20,509 nt of DNA from Pelargonium cotyledonis (GCA_036897625.1 JAYMTA010001343.1:1-20509); one strand, 5' to 3'; positions 1 through 11,896 are shown, counted from the first letter of the stretch. Made by a program: numbers and translations. The notes: generated by a model from the sequence alone, not told the origin.

Positions 1-940
1 ACACATCATCTTCCAAGTGTGCTTGCATTGACCCCGATTAAAACATGCGCATCAGTTAGGGTTCAGTTAGCAAAAATTATAATTATTTAAAATGAATTTG
101 ATAATGCATTATTCTAAAAAAATTAAACTCAGTAATTATATTCCTTCACTGTATTAACATGAAATTAAAAAAAAAATCACAATTGAATATTTAAAGTATA
201 AGTTTCCTAAATGTATGAAAATGTGCGACTGAAAAGCTCATTTCAGTCATCATAAAGAATCATGAAAGAAAAGAAATGAAAATATTACAATCCAACAATC
301 AATTGAAAATCCCATTACTTCATTCCAAAACCAAATCCATAATCAAAAACTACATTAGTTCAATCAACATACATGCAAACACATCATTATGGGCACAAAT
401 AAATAAACAAGTCTTAAGATCTAACATGAATGCATCTATTTATGCACAAATAAATGTCATTGCATGTTCATTTCTTGATAGAAACTCATTCAATGACACT
501 ATGAGGTAAATGTTCCATCAACCACATTTAAGAAAATAAGCATGTTTCCAAATCAAAACAAACTCACCATTATGCTTCAACAACATCCAACAAACTCACC
601 AAGAAATTTGCAGCTCTCTAAACAAATGGAAGGGAAAGAAAGAAAAAAGAATATATGACACAATAAAATAGTAAAATACCTAATTGTAGTTGATATCACG
701 TACAAAAATTTGACATTTTCAAAATGAAATTGGCAGCAGACGTTGTATCAATAGGATGTGCCTCCCCCAAATTATTGAGAATCCTGTAATGTACCTATGA
801 CCATTTGACGTAAATCTGTTTGGTTGCCTAAACTATATCTGCACTCAATGAGAACTCAACAACTCAATTCAGATTACTGGTGAGGTTGCACAAAATTTTC
901 AATCAATTTTCACGATCGAGCACCAGCGTTGTAGAACCCC
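1..940. other. AT-rich downstream flank of SEC24, no gene seen
   Basis: The part nearest the gene (about 640-940) is probably the distal 3'UTR on the minus strand, with T-rich and TTTTATTGTGTC-like sequence near 650-665 that could serve as a loose plant polyadenylation region. The rest is AT-rich with no coding-like frame. The longest frame (276-509, plus) is low-complexity and matches nothing I know. Confidence 0.45.
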
Positions 941-1338
941 CTGCTATAGCAAAGTCAGAAACAACAAAACAAACTAGTACAATTTGAAACTTTTCCACTA
1001 TCAATATAAATAGTTTGGTGGCTTAGCCACTGGATCCTTAATTATATTGAATTTGTGGAAGCGGAGTGCCCGCTGGATCTATAATTTCAAAGAGGTGTCA
1101 AAACCTCATTGGTGGCTTAGCCTAAGCCAAATAACTCTTGGGTTAGGCTCCTTGCTCTCAATACATATTTTTAATTAAAATTAAAAAATAAATCACCTGC
1201 CGACGCAGAGTTGTATAAAATATTGTTTTTAAAATAAAAAATTAAAACCCACTACCTAAATGTTGATTTCTTGTTCAAAAAGGACTTGGTTATCAGTATG
1301 ATGTTAATTTTAAGTTGACATGAATTTAAAGACATTAC
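941..1338 (-). other. Possible 3'UTR intron of SEC24
   Basis: Fourteen nt after the TGA stop the minus strand reads CAG|GTAATG (GT at 1,338-1,337). A matching acceptor, TATAGCAG, ends at 941, giving a 398-nt intron and a second 3'UTR exon below 940. The short stop-to-junction distance would not trigger nonsense-mediated decay. The interval contains two copies of TTGGTGGCTTAGCC (1,015-1,028 and 1,109-1,122); the second opens a palindrome (1,114-1,128). If this intron is not used, the 3'UTR simply continues through it. Confidence 0.4.
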
Positions 1339-1352
1339 CTGTATTTGTAATG

Positions 1353-4300
1353 TCAAGCATTATGTTGAATTTGCCGATGGATTTGCGAAATCCACTCGAC
1401 ATAGCCATTGGCACCTCCCATCTGGTCCTCTATAAGGTTTGCAAGCAGAAGGAGGCCTTCTCTGGGCTGTTCACCTTGTCTTACGAGCTGACATGATTGA
1501 TAGTAAGATGGGTCACTCTCCTTCAATTTCTCAAGCAGTCCCATAAACTTTCTTGACATTTCATTGTCATGCTCACTTAGGGTAAACTGGTCATCAAGAA
1601 CATACAACATCATCAGAAAACCAGTTACAGCTTTATCGAGAAACGATAGGTAAATCAAATTTCAATAAATAGTATAGAAGAGAGAGATTGAGAAAACATA
1701 TATACCAGGAAAATCAACTTAAATGCTAAAAATAAAATAAAGCGCTCCAGTCGCATTTTAAAACAGGAGTTGATATAGCTGATGATACGTAAATAAAGTG
1801 ACAAAGTCATCTAACCCAAACTTAAATTCGAAACAGTAACAGTAGAAAACTCTGGAAGGTAAACATTGCTAAATATCTAGAACATGTCAGGGAAAATATA
1901 ATCCTACAACACTGATCTTCACGGAGAAAAAAGAAAGGAAACAAATTGAAGATAATAGCCACCTAACAAAGTAAAAACTAATGAAGTTCTTAAAAATAAC
2001 AATGATTGAAGACAACTTACACCAAAAGAAGTTAAGGGAAGAAAAATCAAAAGAGACTAGTTTCAGACCCTACATTAAGAGAAATGCAATATAGAAAAAT
2101 GTTGAGGTCTGATGCATGCATTGTTTGCTGTCTTGCTCAGAAGAGAGAGCATAGGACCTAGATTCTATCAATCAATGAACCCTTGTACAACTAATATTTG
2201 GCAATAGTTAGATGTGAGGAAGCTGGCAAATCTTAGTATACAATGAAATGTAAAGAAATGAAAGGAAAAGCTGTGAAGTTAGATGAAAGGAGAATTTTAT
2301 TATATTTTATTTTGGATTTTTCAAATCTGGAGAGAATAAGGAAGGATGTTGCATTTCATGTTTGATTTACCAATAGATATAGCCTTTATTTTGCTGTCAT
2401 TATCAGCAGTATCATTCATCTTGGGGATGCTTTTATTTTATTAAAAGTAACCCAGGAATAAAATGCAACTTTCTGCCATTCTAGACCGACCATAAAACAG
2501 AAGTAATTAAACAAATTAACAAATATAAAAGATATGAAAGTAAGATGAAATGAATACGACACAGAATTTAACACACCAATAACATACCCTGGATGACTCT
2601 GCTGCAAAATCTGGTCCAAGAAGATTCATGGCTATATCAGAAGAAAGCATTCTACCAAACCAAATAACAAACCGGAAACCATCATCAAATACATATAGGC
2701 CTCTGGAATCTAAGCTCTCTGCTGTTAATTGTAATTTTTTTGCAGTGTTCAAGAAATCATCTGCATTAGCAGTTGCCTGCAAATGAGAGATGCAGATACA
2801 GTATTAGAACCGGCAAAACCAATAAGGATGAGAAGGCCCTTTGAGGATTACAGTGCACTAAAACAAGATGTCAAAACCAACATCACCTTGAAAATTTTCA
2901 AATGCTGACAAAATTTACCTTCAAAAGATATTCGTCAACTCGAACCAAGCTAGGATATAGAAGCTTCAACAGTTTCTTAACAGGTAGAGTCATTATAATA
3001 TGACCTGCGGCACAGCGTTCATCAAGCGGGATATCAGCATGCCCTCCACGTAGAGCTGCTGATTTACAAAGTGCTAAAACATATAAAGGTAAGAACTTCA
3101 GAGACTCTGGATATATCATCCTGCTTCCCAAGCGATGCTGAACTGCATGAAGATTTCGGTATTCTTTGAGGGCTTTGACAACCCTTAGTTGCACTGCATT
3201 CCGTGCATCATCCAGCTTATGGGACAATGTTTTCTCAATGGCTGCAAATTATTTCAATGGGTTGTAAAAAAATCCACAAATTATCTAAAATTCATGATCA
3301 TTAGGGGCATATGAAATTGCATACACAGCAGTCAATATCAACCCTACCTAGCCTAGAGAACAAAGAAATTATGGCGCCAGTATCAGCTTGTCGGTACATC
3401 TCTCCCAGATCAGCAACAACTGGTGCAGCAGCTGTATGCACTCTGATTCGCCTTTCTCCACAAGATGCGGTGTATCTTTGGTTGTTAAGGAAAACTCTCT
3501 GCTTTTAATCATTTTTTTACACAGGAAATGTAGGATCTAAAACAAACAATGCCTGCATGGAGGGAAAAAGGAGCAAAGTAACAAACAAACAAACATCTGC
3601 AGTAATCATGGGCATGCATAGAAATTTATTTTCCCCCTAAGACATGAATACTGATTAATAGGTCAGTAAGGTAATAACTAATCATTAAAAGATATGAAAA
3701 GGATTGCCTGATATTGGTTTTCTATATCAGGCAATGAAATGATTTTTATGTTTTCCTGTAAGCAACTAATCTTTCCAGCAATCAGAGATCATAAGTTCCC
3801 GTATGCAAAATTTAGGTAGCTAAAACTCATCAATCACTCATTTAAATAGCTAAAACTCATCAATTATTCATTTAGATAGCTAAAACTTCTTCAATCAACC
3901 TTCACTAGACACCTTTTTTTTCATTGACAAAATATGTTGTGCATCAGACGGTGGAAAATATACACAAGTTTCAACAGATTTTTTTAGAGATAAACATGAC
4001 AGGTGTACACATGTTTGCTCTCTTGCAGTCATAAAGAAGATTCCCCATGCATGCATGTGTCAATATGTCAATTTATATAGGATATTAGTGCACTTAAGGA
4101 TACAGCAAAGCAACTTGGAAATAGACAGTTTGAGATGTTAGTAACGTCTCTTCAAGAGACAACTGCACTGCATATGCTTTATCACAGTCTACAGCTGGAA
4201 GTGCTAGAAGATCAGTGGACCTCAACATGAAGTTTCCATGGTAAGATGTAAACCGGATTCCTAATAGTATAAAACAAAAAAGATCAGTTCAGTTCTACTA

Positions 4301-7300
4301 GACCTAACAACTCAAACTGATAAATAATATATAATCATCAATTGGCTTACCTTTCCCACATCTAATGCGCATAACAGCCTCCCAGGCTGTCTCTCTTGTA
4401 AGGTCTCTCGACAACTCATGTCTGAGCTTCTCTTCATGAGTGGCTGACTGGAAGCTTGGATAGTAATACACTTGACCGCCAGTATACTTTGCCAGTGTTC
4501 CTACATAGGATCACAGATTAAATGATATTTTGTCAATATATTTCAACCATCAAGCAAAATTTAGTCTTATTATTCCAAACTCAATTTCCAAATTAGTATT
4601 GACAACAAAAGATGGGACTCAAAACAATGAAAAACAAGAACCAAACCCAGCTACTAGATGACAAAACAACTAAAAAGGCAAACATTCTTATTCACATACC
4701 CAATAAACATTAATTACATTACTGTCAATAGACTACCGTTAAGGAGCATGTGTGACCTTCTAACACAAACCAAATAATCACATTGAAGAAATTCAGCAGA
4801 ACCCATCGATTTACCATGTAATATAGGACAAGCACAATTATGAGATGTGTAAAAACACTACAATCAAGAAAGGTCCCACAAATCTGTATAAACATTCTCT
4901 ACAAGATATTATATATGTAGAATAAGGCAGTGAAACTACCAAACTTTAGATACCAAAATCAAATGTAATAACTAACAATAACTAAACAATTATAAAATTT
5001 ACCATCATAGAAAATAAGCTAAAACAAGAAGTGACAAATTAAGTTTCCATATCCTTGAAGAAATCACAATCACCTACCTAGGGAAGCTATATCAGTGTAC
5101 TTATCACTGAATGCATATATGTTCACTCCTATCTGATATTTAGTCAAATCAGCTGCCATTTGCTTATAAAATGTATCTTCTGGTATTCTTAGTGCATGTT
5201 CTTTGTCTGTTCCATAAACACGAAAGTCATCTCCGCGTAACTTTAGGCGTCCAACACCAAGAGATGGCAGAGTGTTTTGGAAAATTAACAACTTACCCCC
5301 AAGTTGGTTCTGCGTGAACAGAGAGAGGGGACTTAGAGCAAACTAAAAAATGGCAATAACTACCTCACCAAAAAACATTGTGTAGTGCAGGAGTGATATA
5401 TCAACATACCATAACCATGAATGCTGCTTTTAGAGCTGGACCAAAAGCAGATTCAACATTGTAAGTGTCTTGAAACATGGAGGGCAAGCTATCCAGAAAT
5501 GTCTCTACAACACTTCTTGATTCAGACAAGTTGACAAGGAGGTCATCTGGCAATGGAACAAATATATCTTCTAGATCCGACACCACCATCATCTGAGGTT
5601 GTGTCAAAGATGACTGAACAAGCAAAACCACAATGTTATTCAACATATATTTTGTCAGAAGTCCCAAAATAAGGTCTACCATACACAAGTTTCAATAAGA
5701 GCAATGATAGCTCAGACCACTTACCTTCATATTATAGAAATGTATAGTGCTGTCAAACGTTATGAACCCAATCTGTGTACGAGGGTAGCCAGGCAGCTCA
5801 TCCAAACACGACTTAATAGTTTGGGCCACAGACTGCAAAAGGATAATGGGCATCAACATAAATCATAAAAACACACACGGGCCCAAATATTACCCAGGTT
5901 AGGATACCAAATTTTTTTACCCCAAACAGTGACATGCAGACCTAAAACTTATTTTATGTTTTCAACATCAAGGCATAACTTATTATAATGAAACAAAATG
6001 TAAAAGAAAAGACAACATTAGCAGTGGGGAGTTGTGACTACACCATTGCTGTATAACTATGAAAATGAGTTCTACACATTGATAAGCTTAACATTGATAA
6101 GATGAAGCACATATGTAGTCCTTTCAAACTGCAAGTGTGAAGCTCAAAGTCTCAAACATACAGCTCACTGGTCCACCATACTCATTTTATGTACAAAGAG
6201 AGCAACCACAGCCCTTGATATTCTTTAAAACTTGCAAGCTATATTCTGAATTTAAGATTAAGAAAATATCTTATATATGTGGGAAAAAAAAAAAGAACCG
6301 CAGTACCCCACTCCATACAAATAAATAGACAATCTGATTTCAGGCATAACACATAATCTTGAGTGATGGATGCGAAACTTTTGGGAAAAAAGCTCCACAA
6401 AATTTATGTTGCGTAATGCAAAGCCCAAAGTGAAACAATCTAGTTTTCAAGGAAAAGATGTTTACCTCAACCATACCACTTCTAACAGCAGATACTGAAA
6501 CGTCAATCAGAAAAAAATATAGGGGTGGCATTGGAGGCCGCACCATATATTCAGTTGGAGCAACAAACTCCACGCTACCCTTAATAAGTTCAGGCCGCTG
6601 ATCCAAATCCATTCTTCTGCCAGTGGCATCTAAATGGGCAAAATAATCACCAGGAACTGGAAAGAAAAATGAAATTGTGTGTAAGCATTTGTGCCTTGAA
6701 AAGTTATAACAAAAGGTACTTAACGGAAACCATGTATAAACATCCAGAGTATAAATAGTCATTAAAATAAAAATAACGAAAGCATGTGTGCTTTGAGATG
6801 GTAAGTGCATGGTCTAATACTGATCGCAGTATCCCATCACTATGAAAATGAACAATGAACAGTGAACAGTATACCTTAAACAAAGTGAAGAGTTCAATAG
6901 GGCCGCCCGCCCCAGCCCACCCCAAATACCTTTAAACATTATAATTTGAAATGTCTAAACCACCAAATTTCTAAAACTGAAATAAGATTGATGATCTGAA
7001 TATATAATCATATATTCAGTTTGACACATACTTTTTTGTTCTATTAGTGATCACAGTACCACTTCATTATTTCAAAATAAAGGCTATGCCTCAAACAAAG
7101 TATGTGGAGTTGAATAGGTCCACCTAAATACCTATAAGCCATGTAAACTGCATTTTTATGGATCACAAGGTTTCTTCTCACAGAGTATATTAGGTAGTTT
7201 CTTTCTCATTTGCGCCTGAACTCATGGTAGCCAAAGAACCAATAATCAATAATTATGGAAACCTTTTATTTATTTTGTCTTAACAGGACACCTTTACAGA

Positions 7301-9617
7301 AAGGAAGCTGCAAATAAGGTTCTCTAGTTGTCAAATTAGGGAATTTCTACTGAAAAATGTGTTTTCTTTATCAAAACGAAAAACCAAGAAATTGGGCTCA
7401 GTTTCTCTTGATGAAATAGAACACTCTAAAAATACACAAAAGTAAGAAAACAGAGTACCATTTTTCCAGAATATCAAAGCCAGAGAAGAGATTAGATTAC
7501 AGATGTCAATGTTTTTGGGAGTTGGGACAACACAAAAAACACCTTTTGGACCATGTACTATGTATATCTACACTTCATCAAAACTAAAGTTCAACAACTT
7601 GTAGTTGTTTGTTGTAAACAACCAATGACTTATCAAATGATCACTTAATATCATTCAATTAATTATATGAAAGAAAGCAGAAGAAAGAGCAAGCAAGTGG
7701 TGTATTTCCATAGAGGGAATTCAAGAACAAGATGACAGGTGGAAAGACTGAGCACTGAATCAAAGTCTTGATAACGTTAGGAGAGATGAGATCAGTATTC
7801 TCTAAGTGTTTATGGGGTACTTGTCCATTTTATAGTGAATAATCGTGACAAACAAAACTTATGTCACAAAAGAAACAAAGTTCACAAAGAATGGATTATG
7901 TTATCCCCCACTTCTACCCTGAACAGAACATGCACAAATATTTTATGACAAAAAACAAACAGGACTACACTGCCGCACTAAAATACATATTTTGCAAATG
8001 GAGTCCAAATGTTTCAGAGAACTGCAACATACTGAAAACATTGCATTAACTTAAATTCATTCTCTTTGACCTACAATTAGTTCAAGATTATAGAATAACT
8101 ATGATTTGTAAGATGTGTAGTTTTTATTACATATCATGGCTTAAAAGAAAAATACAGAAATTGCCACTGAATTACCAAAAGGGATGGTGGATAGACATGG
8201 GAATATCAAATAGAATATATATCCCCATAAATATTATGTTAATGTAAAGACCATAGCACTTCCATGTAGTTATCATATCCTTTATTTTAATTTTCCATAA
8301 AAGTAATGAATGCAGTTTACCATCATTTAGCAAAGCACAGATGTTGCAACGCCACTTTCTTCCAGCATCTGTAAATGTTACATATGGATTAACATATGTG
8401 CGACACCTTCTACACCGAATGATGCCAGTTGAGGCGAAATTGACAATTGGCACTTCCTCCTGAAACAAAAAACAAAACAATTGACAGTATATTAAGGTAA
8501 AGAAAATGATTGTTCAAAGAAAGAATTGCGATAGCATATCCAAATATTAGCACACTTTGATCATCTTGAATATAGTGGCACTAACCCCATCAGGAGATTC
8601 TGCAAGAGGGCAAACAACTGCTCCAAGAGGCAGATGCCATCTCGAAACCAAAGACTGGGAATTCGGTATAGCACTGGTTGTAAGCCGTAAAAATCTTGAA
8701 TTGCAATTCATGGGATACGTCTGGGAAAATGAAATTGGTTCCACATCACCATCCAATGGCCTTGGCAGTGCCTTAATATCAACTCCAGGATCAATTGATC
8801 CTGGCATATATCCAAGCGAGAGGGAGTTAAATTCTTCCATCAGCCCTTGAACAGCACCTGTTGGAGGCCCAGAGCCTGGATATTGCAATTGGTCTCTAGG
8901 ATGCAAGCCTACTGGAGCTGCTACTGGTGGAGGTGACGCATACCCTCCCTGGTGACCATGAAAAGCAGGGGATGATGCTGGAGGACCAGGTGCAAATCCT
9001 CCCTGCTGAGCACTATAAGGAGCTTGCATGGGTGGAGGTTGTGGACCTGCATTAGATTGTTGACTTGCATATCTAGGCAGTGGTGACTGCAACGGAGCTC
9101 TGGGGCCTGCAGGATATGAAGAGTCAATGGGAGGCATGGATGGATGGAAGTTTGGTCCGACAGAATGAAATGATGAATCAAGGGCGGGCTGAGGAAATTT
9201 ATTACCTGCAGGTGCAAAGTTAGTGTGCTGAGGTGGAGATCCCATTAACACTGTAGACATTGGCGGCTGCGCAAGGAAGGGAGCTGGTGAGGATGATGCT
9301 TGACCAAGAGGAGGCTGAAATGGTGGTTGCCCAACAGGTGGAGGGCGAATAGAGGTGGCTTGACCTGGCATGGTATATTGTGGTGCCGGGAAACGCTGAA
9401 AAGGTCTGGCAGCTGGTGGAAAATATGAAGGTGGTGGTGAAGGGACAGATGGATCACTAAACCTGGCTGTAGGAGGGGAAGGCCTGATTCCCGGTGCCTC
9501 TGCTCCAACTACAGGACCCGAGGAAGAAAATGGTGTCACTGCTGGGGGAGCAGATGCAAAAGGCGTAGGGGAAGGTCTAACAGGGAAGTTAGGACGACCA
9601 GCATTTTCAGTCCCCAT
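1353..9617 (-). CDS. SEC24A: COPII coat protein SEC24, SEC24A-like, 12 coding exons, complete
   Basis: SEC24 binds SEC23 and selects cargo for COPII vesicles leaving the endoplasmic reticulum. Coding exons in transcript order: 9617-8586, 8459-8321, 6656-6466, 5832-5725, 5613-5410, 5309-5078, 4500-4351, 4260-4104, 3475-3348, 3241-2919, 2776-2588, 1586-1353. All junctions are GT-AG, phases agree, and the sum is 3,087 nt (1,028 residues; Arabidopsis SEC24A, from memory, is about 1,038). Residues 1-330 are Pro/Gln/Ser-rich and disordered, as in the family. The zinc finger uses Cys360, 363, 382 and 385 (RCRRC and RCNIC). The trunk starts near 425 ([18 protein letters not shown]). Then come the beta-sandwich and helical regions ([20 protein letters not shown]) and the C-terminal gelsolin-like domain ([14 protein letters not shown] to EDQMGG). 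I start at ATG 9617 because MGTEN matches the plant family start; the frame extends four codons further up only to a TGA. The SEC24A paralogue call rests on remembered Arabidopsis sequence. No frameshift or missing zinc ligand was seen. Confidence 0.96.
3703..3735. repeat. Perfect 12-bp hairpin inside the U12-type intron
   Basis: ATTGCCTGATAT (3,703-3,714) is followed after a 9-nt loop by its exact reverse complement (3,724-3,735). It lies about 210 nt upstream of the 3' splice site in transcript terms. No flanking target duplication was found, so it is not clearly a transposon end. Confidence 0.7.
3817..3906. repeat. 30-bp tandem repeat, three units
   Basis: Units start at 3,817, 3,847 and 3,877, each opening with TAGCTAAAACT and separated by exactly 30 bp. 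Units 1 and 2 differ at few positions; the third is more diverged. The repeat is in the U12-type intron of SEC24. It looks like a minisatellite by replication slippage. Confidence 0.85.
6821..7142. repeat. Diverged direct duplication in the long SEC24 intron
   Basis: Segment 6,821-6,940 and segment 7,048-7,142 share an ordered set of blocks: TGATCnCAGTA, an AAACAAAGT block, GAnTTnAATAGG, and a block ending AAATACCT. They are about 225 bp apart. The first copy carries an extra GC-rich stretch (6,901-6,925) and a CAATGAACAGTGAACAG run. It lies in the 1,664-nt intron between coding exons 2 and 3. Probably an old tandem duplication or two copies of a decayed repeat. Confidence 0.55.
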
Positions 9618-10600
9618 GGATTTGTTCAATCACTTGTTCCACCTACTATAGCTATGCTCCCATACCTTACGCCTGCCTGCTATAACAATAATTCTGATAG
9701 TAAGTTTCTTCATTCCGTTATCATCAACCAAACAAAGCACATGAGCATTAAGGTATCAATGCTAACACAGACAACAAATTATAAATTTCAGAATATCAAT
9801 CCTTGCAGGGTATTCAAATTTCACTGTTAAAATACAGAACAAATAATGTCAAAACAATTATTCAAATGTAATGTCTTCATATTGAGTGGTACAAAACAAA
9901 TCTCTTCATAGCTGAACCAAATGCAGAGGCAGTCCAGTTCAACCCATTGGAGCTATAACCCACAGATGACACCTAACCCAAAAATTATCAGATTGAGCTA
10001 CCCAAAAGCTTGAAATAAACATCATATAATCCCCTAATACTATTGAACCAAGTAGAAAACACACACAAAAACGAGTTTGACTAATCGTCGATGCCCAATT
10101 CAAATATCAAAGGGACGGAAACAGAAATCACAAAGTACATATGCAGCTTCCTCCGGATCACATTTCGGAACTAGCAGCGCACGCGTGTAATTAAACTGAA
10201 CAAATACAGCAAAAGAAAAAGAAAAAACTCCAGTAACAGTAGAGACCAAAAACCGAGTGATCAGATCAAAGCAAAGTCCACAAATATTAGCAATAAAGCA
10301 AGGTAATTGGGTAGATTTGGGGGAATACCTGACGGGAGATCTCGCATGAAAGGCCCTAGCAAAGTCAGTGGACGGAGAAAAACTTGCGAATTTAGCAAAA
10401 ACTCCGGCGAATAGGGTGCGGTGCCTGTTGAACCTGAATCTGCAGAGCCAAACTGTGAAAACTTGGAGGGATCAGAGGGGCAGTGAATCGGAGAACCCTA
10501 GATCCGATGAAGGGGAAGAAGACGACGAAGAAGAGTGAGCAAGAAAATAAGAAACCGAAAAATTAGCTGTAGAGATTGAAGAGGTTCTCTTCTCTGTGTG
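9618..10600 (-). other. SEC24 5'UTR: non-coding first exon, intron and short second leader exon
   Basis: Upstream of the ATG, a pyrimidine-rich leader (about 10,600 down to 10,329) is typical of a plant first exon. It ends in a CAG|GTATTC donor with the GT at 10,328-10,327. The best acceptor is a TAGCAG pair, so the next exon starts at 9,679 or 9,676, about 60 nt before the ATG. The intron is then about 650 nt. Nothing in this interval encodes protein except the short uORF described separately. The exact start of transcription is not defined by the sequence. Inference from splice-site consensus; no transcript evidence is available here. Confidence 0.6.
9630..10347 (-). promoter_or_regulatory. 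Predicted uORF spliced across the 5'UTR intron
   Basis: The only ATG in the first leader exon is at 10,347-10,345, 16 nt before the donor. Spliced to 9,676 it reads 21 codons and stops at TGA 9,632-9,630, leaving 12 nt before the SEC24 ATG at 9,617. Using the other half of the NAGNAG acceptor (9,679) adds one codon and keeps the same stop. The uORF is in frame with SEC24, and only its own TGA separates the two. It could lower translation of SEC24. The peptide resembles nothing I recognise. The call depends on the predicted intron being right. Confidence 0.4.
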
Positions 10601-10668
10601 AATAGTAGTGAGAGATTGGTTTGGATCCGAACTCAAGATCCGACCCAGTATGTTTTAAACGTTATCGC
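10601..10668 (-). promoter_or_regulatory. SEC24 core promoter, short, bounded by a MITE
   Basis: Between the leader and the transposon end at 10,669 there are only about 70 bp. On the minus strand this stretch holds a CCAAT sequence (10,618-10,614) followed by a CT-rich Y-patch-like run where transcription probably starts. I see no good TATA box; TTTAAAA near 10,654 is a weak candidate. TATA-less, pyrimidine-patch promoters are usual for plant housekeeping genes. The start site is inferred, so the boundary is approximate. Confidence 0.35.
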
Positions 10669-11074
10669 CAGGGATGGCAACGGGCCGGGGTTTGTAATCC
10701 TGACTTCCCGCCCCGTTCAGGTACGGATATTCCCCGTGCCCTGCAACCCGTCCCATTTTGTCAGTTTTATTTTGTTAATATATACAAATTCTCGAGAAAA
10801 TTATATTTTTCTTTTATTTCTGAAAGATATAAAATAAATTCTACTCACGTACATATGCAAAATATTATTTATTTTTACTTACTTTCAAATTGAATTGACA
10901 AAAAGTTAATATGATTTATGTTGAAGTACTTAAATAAAAATAAAATATACTTATATTATTTATTTAATATATCGGGTTCGGGGGATGAGTTATAATTACC
11001 CCATTCCCGCCTGGTGCCCCGTTTGGGTTGGGGACATGGGTTCTCTTCGGGTTCAGGTTAGATTGTCATCCCTA
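10669..11074. mobile_element. hAT-like non-autonomous element (MITE), 406 bp
   Basis: The left end CAGGGATGGCAAC and the inverted right end ATTGTCATCCCTA match at 10 of 13 positions. Flanking 8-mers GTTATCGC (10,661-10,668) and GTTAACGT (11,075-11,082) agree at 6 of 8, as for an aged hAT target duplication. Both subterminal regions are rich in CGGG/CCCG motifs and the centre is AT-rich, which is typical of this class of plant element. There is no transposase. It sits directly upstream of the SEC24 promoter. Confidence 0.75.
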
Positions 11075-11082
11075 GTTAACGT

Positions 11083-11880
11083 TGCTGTCTTTGCTTCAAT
11101 CTTTCATCCATTTCATATTTCTGAACGAAACGTAAAAGTTTGTAGCGTTTTGATTACCAATTTTTGTCACGAGATGATATTCTTGTTATTTATGATTTTT
11201 TGTGTAATTTGTTTTGAGAATGATGGGAGGGTGGTTGGGTCTGGTATTCGGGATGCTTCATGGAGCAGGCCCCTCAAGGGAGGTTGATGGTTAGCACAGA
11301 TATGACAATCTTCATGAAGACTGGCCGAGTTGGAGCGGGTTGACTAGTTTGTGACTTCTTTGCACATTGTTGCGATGGTGGCCATGATCATGGCATCGTC
11401 TAAGTTAGTGAAGGAAGTGGAGTCTTTCGCAATCAAAGTTAGACATGTTGAAGCAGGCCAGAGGCTAGATATGGGTCAAGCATGTGCGGGCCGCAGGTCT
11501 AAGCGAGTCAGAATTAAAAGGCCCTCAAGGGTCGTGGGCCTTCCACTAATTTTTATTTTTGCTATAAACTATATAATAATAAGATGAAACATAACATTAA
11601 ATTTACATAGAGGCGGTAACTTGGCTCCGAACTCACATGCACTTGAAATTTAACACGAACACATTCCAATAATTTAACGTGTTGAATTAGTTAACACGAA
11701 CCCAACATGAATATTGATGATACACAAAATATCAAAAGCAAAATGAGTCAATGATGAGACGACACGTGGCACTGAAAGCTATATCATCGGTCAAAGTCAA
11801 CTTGGTCGAACTCGGGTTGGTCTTTCAGAAATAATGGGTTACATCAAACGGATCAATGAATAACATTGGAGGTCAAACCG
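11083..11880. other. Intergenic stretch with repeat-like fragments, no gene
   Basis: No recognisable protein is encoded. Around 11,519-11,541 there is a GGCCC...GGGCC palindromic stretch, partly echoed near 11,268. Around 11,640-11,712 the sequence AACACGAAC and AACGTGTTGAATTAGTTAACACGAA-type wording resembles the ends of other small plant hAT-like repeats, but no paired end could be fixed. The short plus frame at 11,351-11,587 matches nothing I know. Confidence 0.4.
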
Positions 11881-11896
11881 CCCGTCGGGATAAGCT

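Larger units (their letters stand above)
3476..4103 (-). other. U12-type (minor spliceosome) intron of SEC24
   Basis: The intron between coding exons 8 and 9 is 628 nt. Its donor reads GTATCCTTAA (4,103-4,094) and the preceding exon ends in CT rather than AG, so it fits the U12 donor consensus and poorly fits U2. The branch motif TTCCTTAAC lies at 3,492-3,484, putting the likely branch adenosine (3,485) 9 nt from the last intron base. The acceptor is CAAAG with no polypyrimidine tract next to it. All three are standard U12 features. The phase is 2. The other ten coding introns have ordinary U2-type donors. The intron also holds the hairpin and the 30-bp tandem repeat listed separately. Confidence 0.88.

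Noticed and set aside
1015..1165. Small transposon suggested by the repeated TTGGTGGCTTAGCC and the palindrome at 1,114-1,128
   Set aside because: The copies are direct, not inverted, and no terminal repeat pair or target duplication could be defined.
6076..6101. Two copies of ACATTGATAAG 15 bp apart in a SEC24 intron
   Set aside because: Too short and AT-rich to separate from chance slippage.
8557..9508. Several frames of about 90 residues overlapping the first SEC24 coding exon on both strands
   Set aside because: They are out-of-frame readings of the Pro/Gln/Ser-rich SEC24 N-terminus, whose base composition suppresses stops; no independent start context or domain.
9618..9629. Longer SEC24 start four codons upstream
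   Set aside because: It would need a TTG start directly after a TGA; the ATG at 9,617 matches the plant family start MGTEN.
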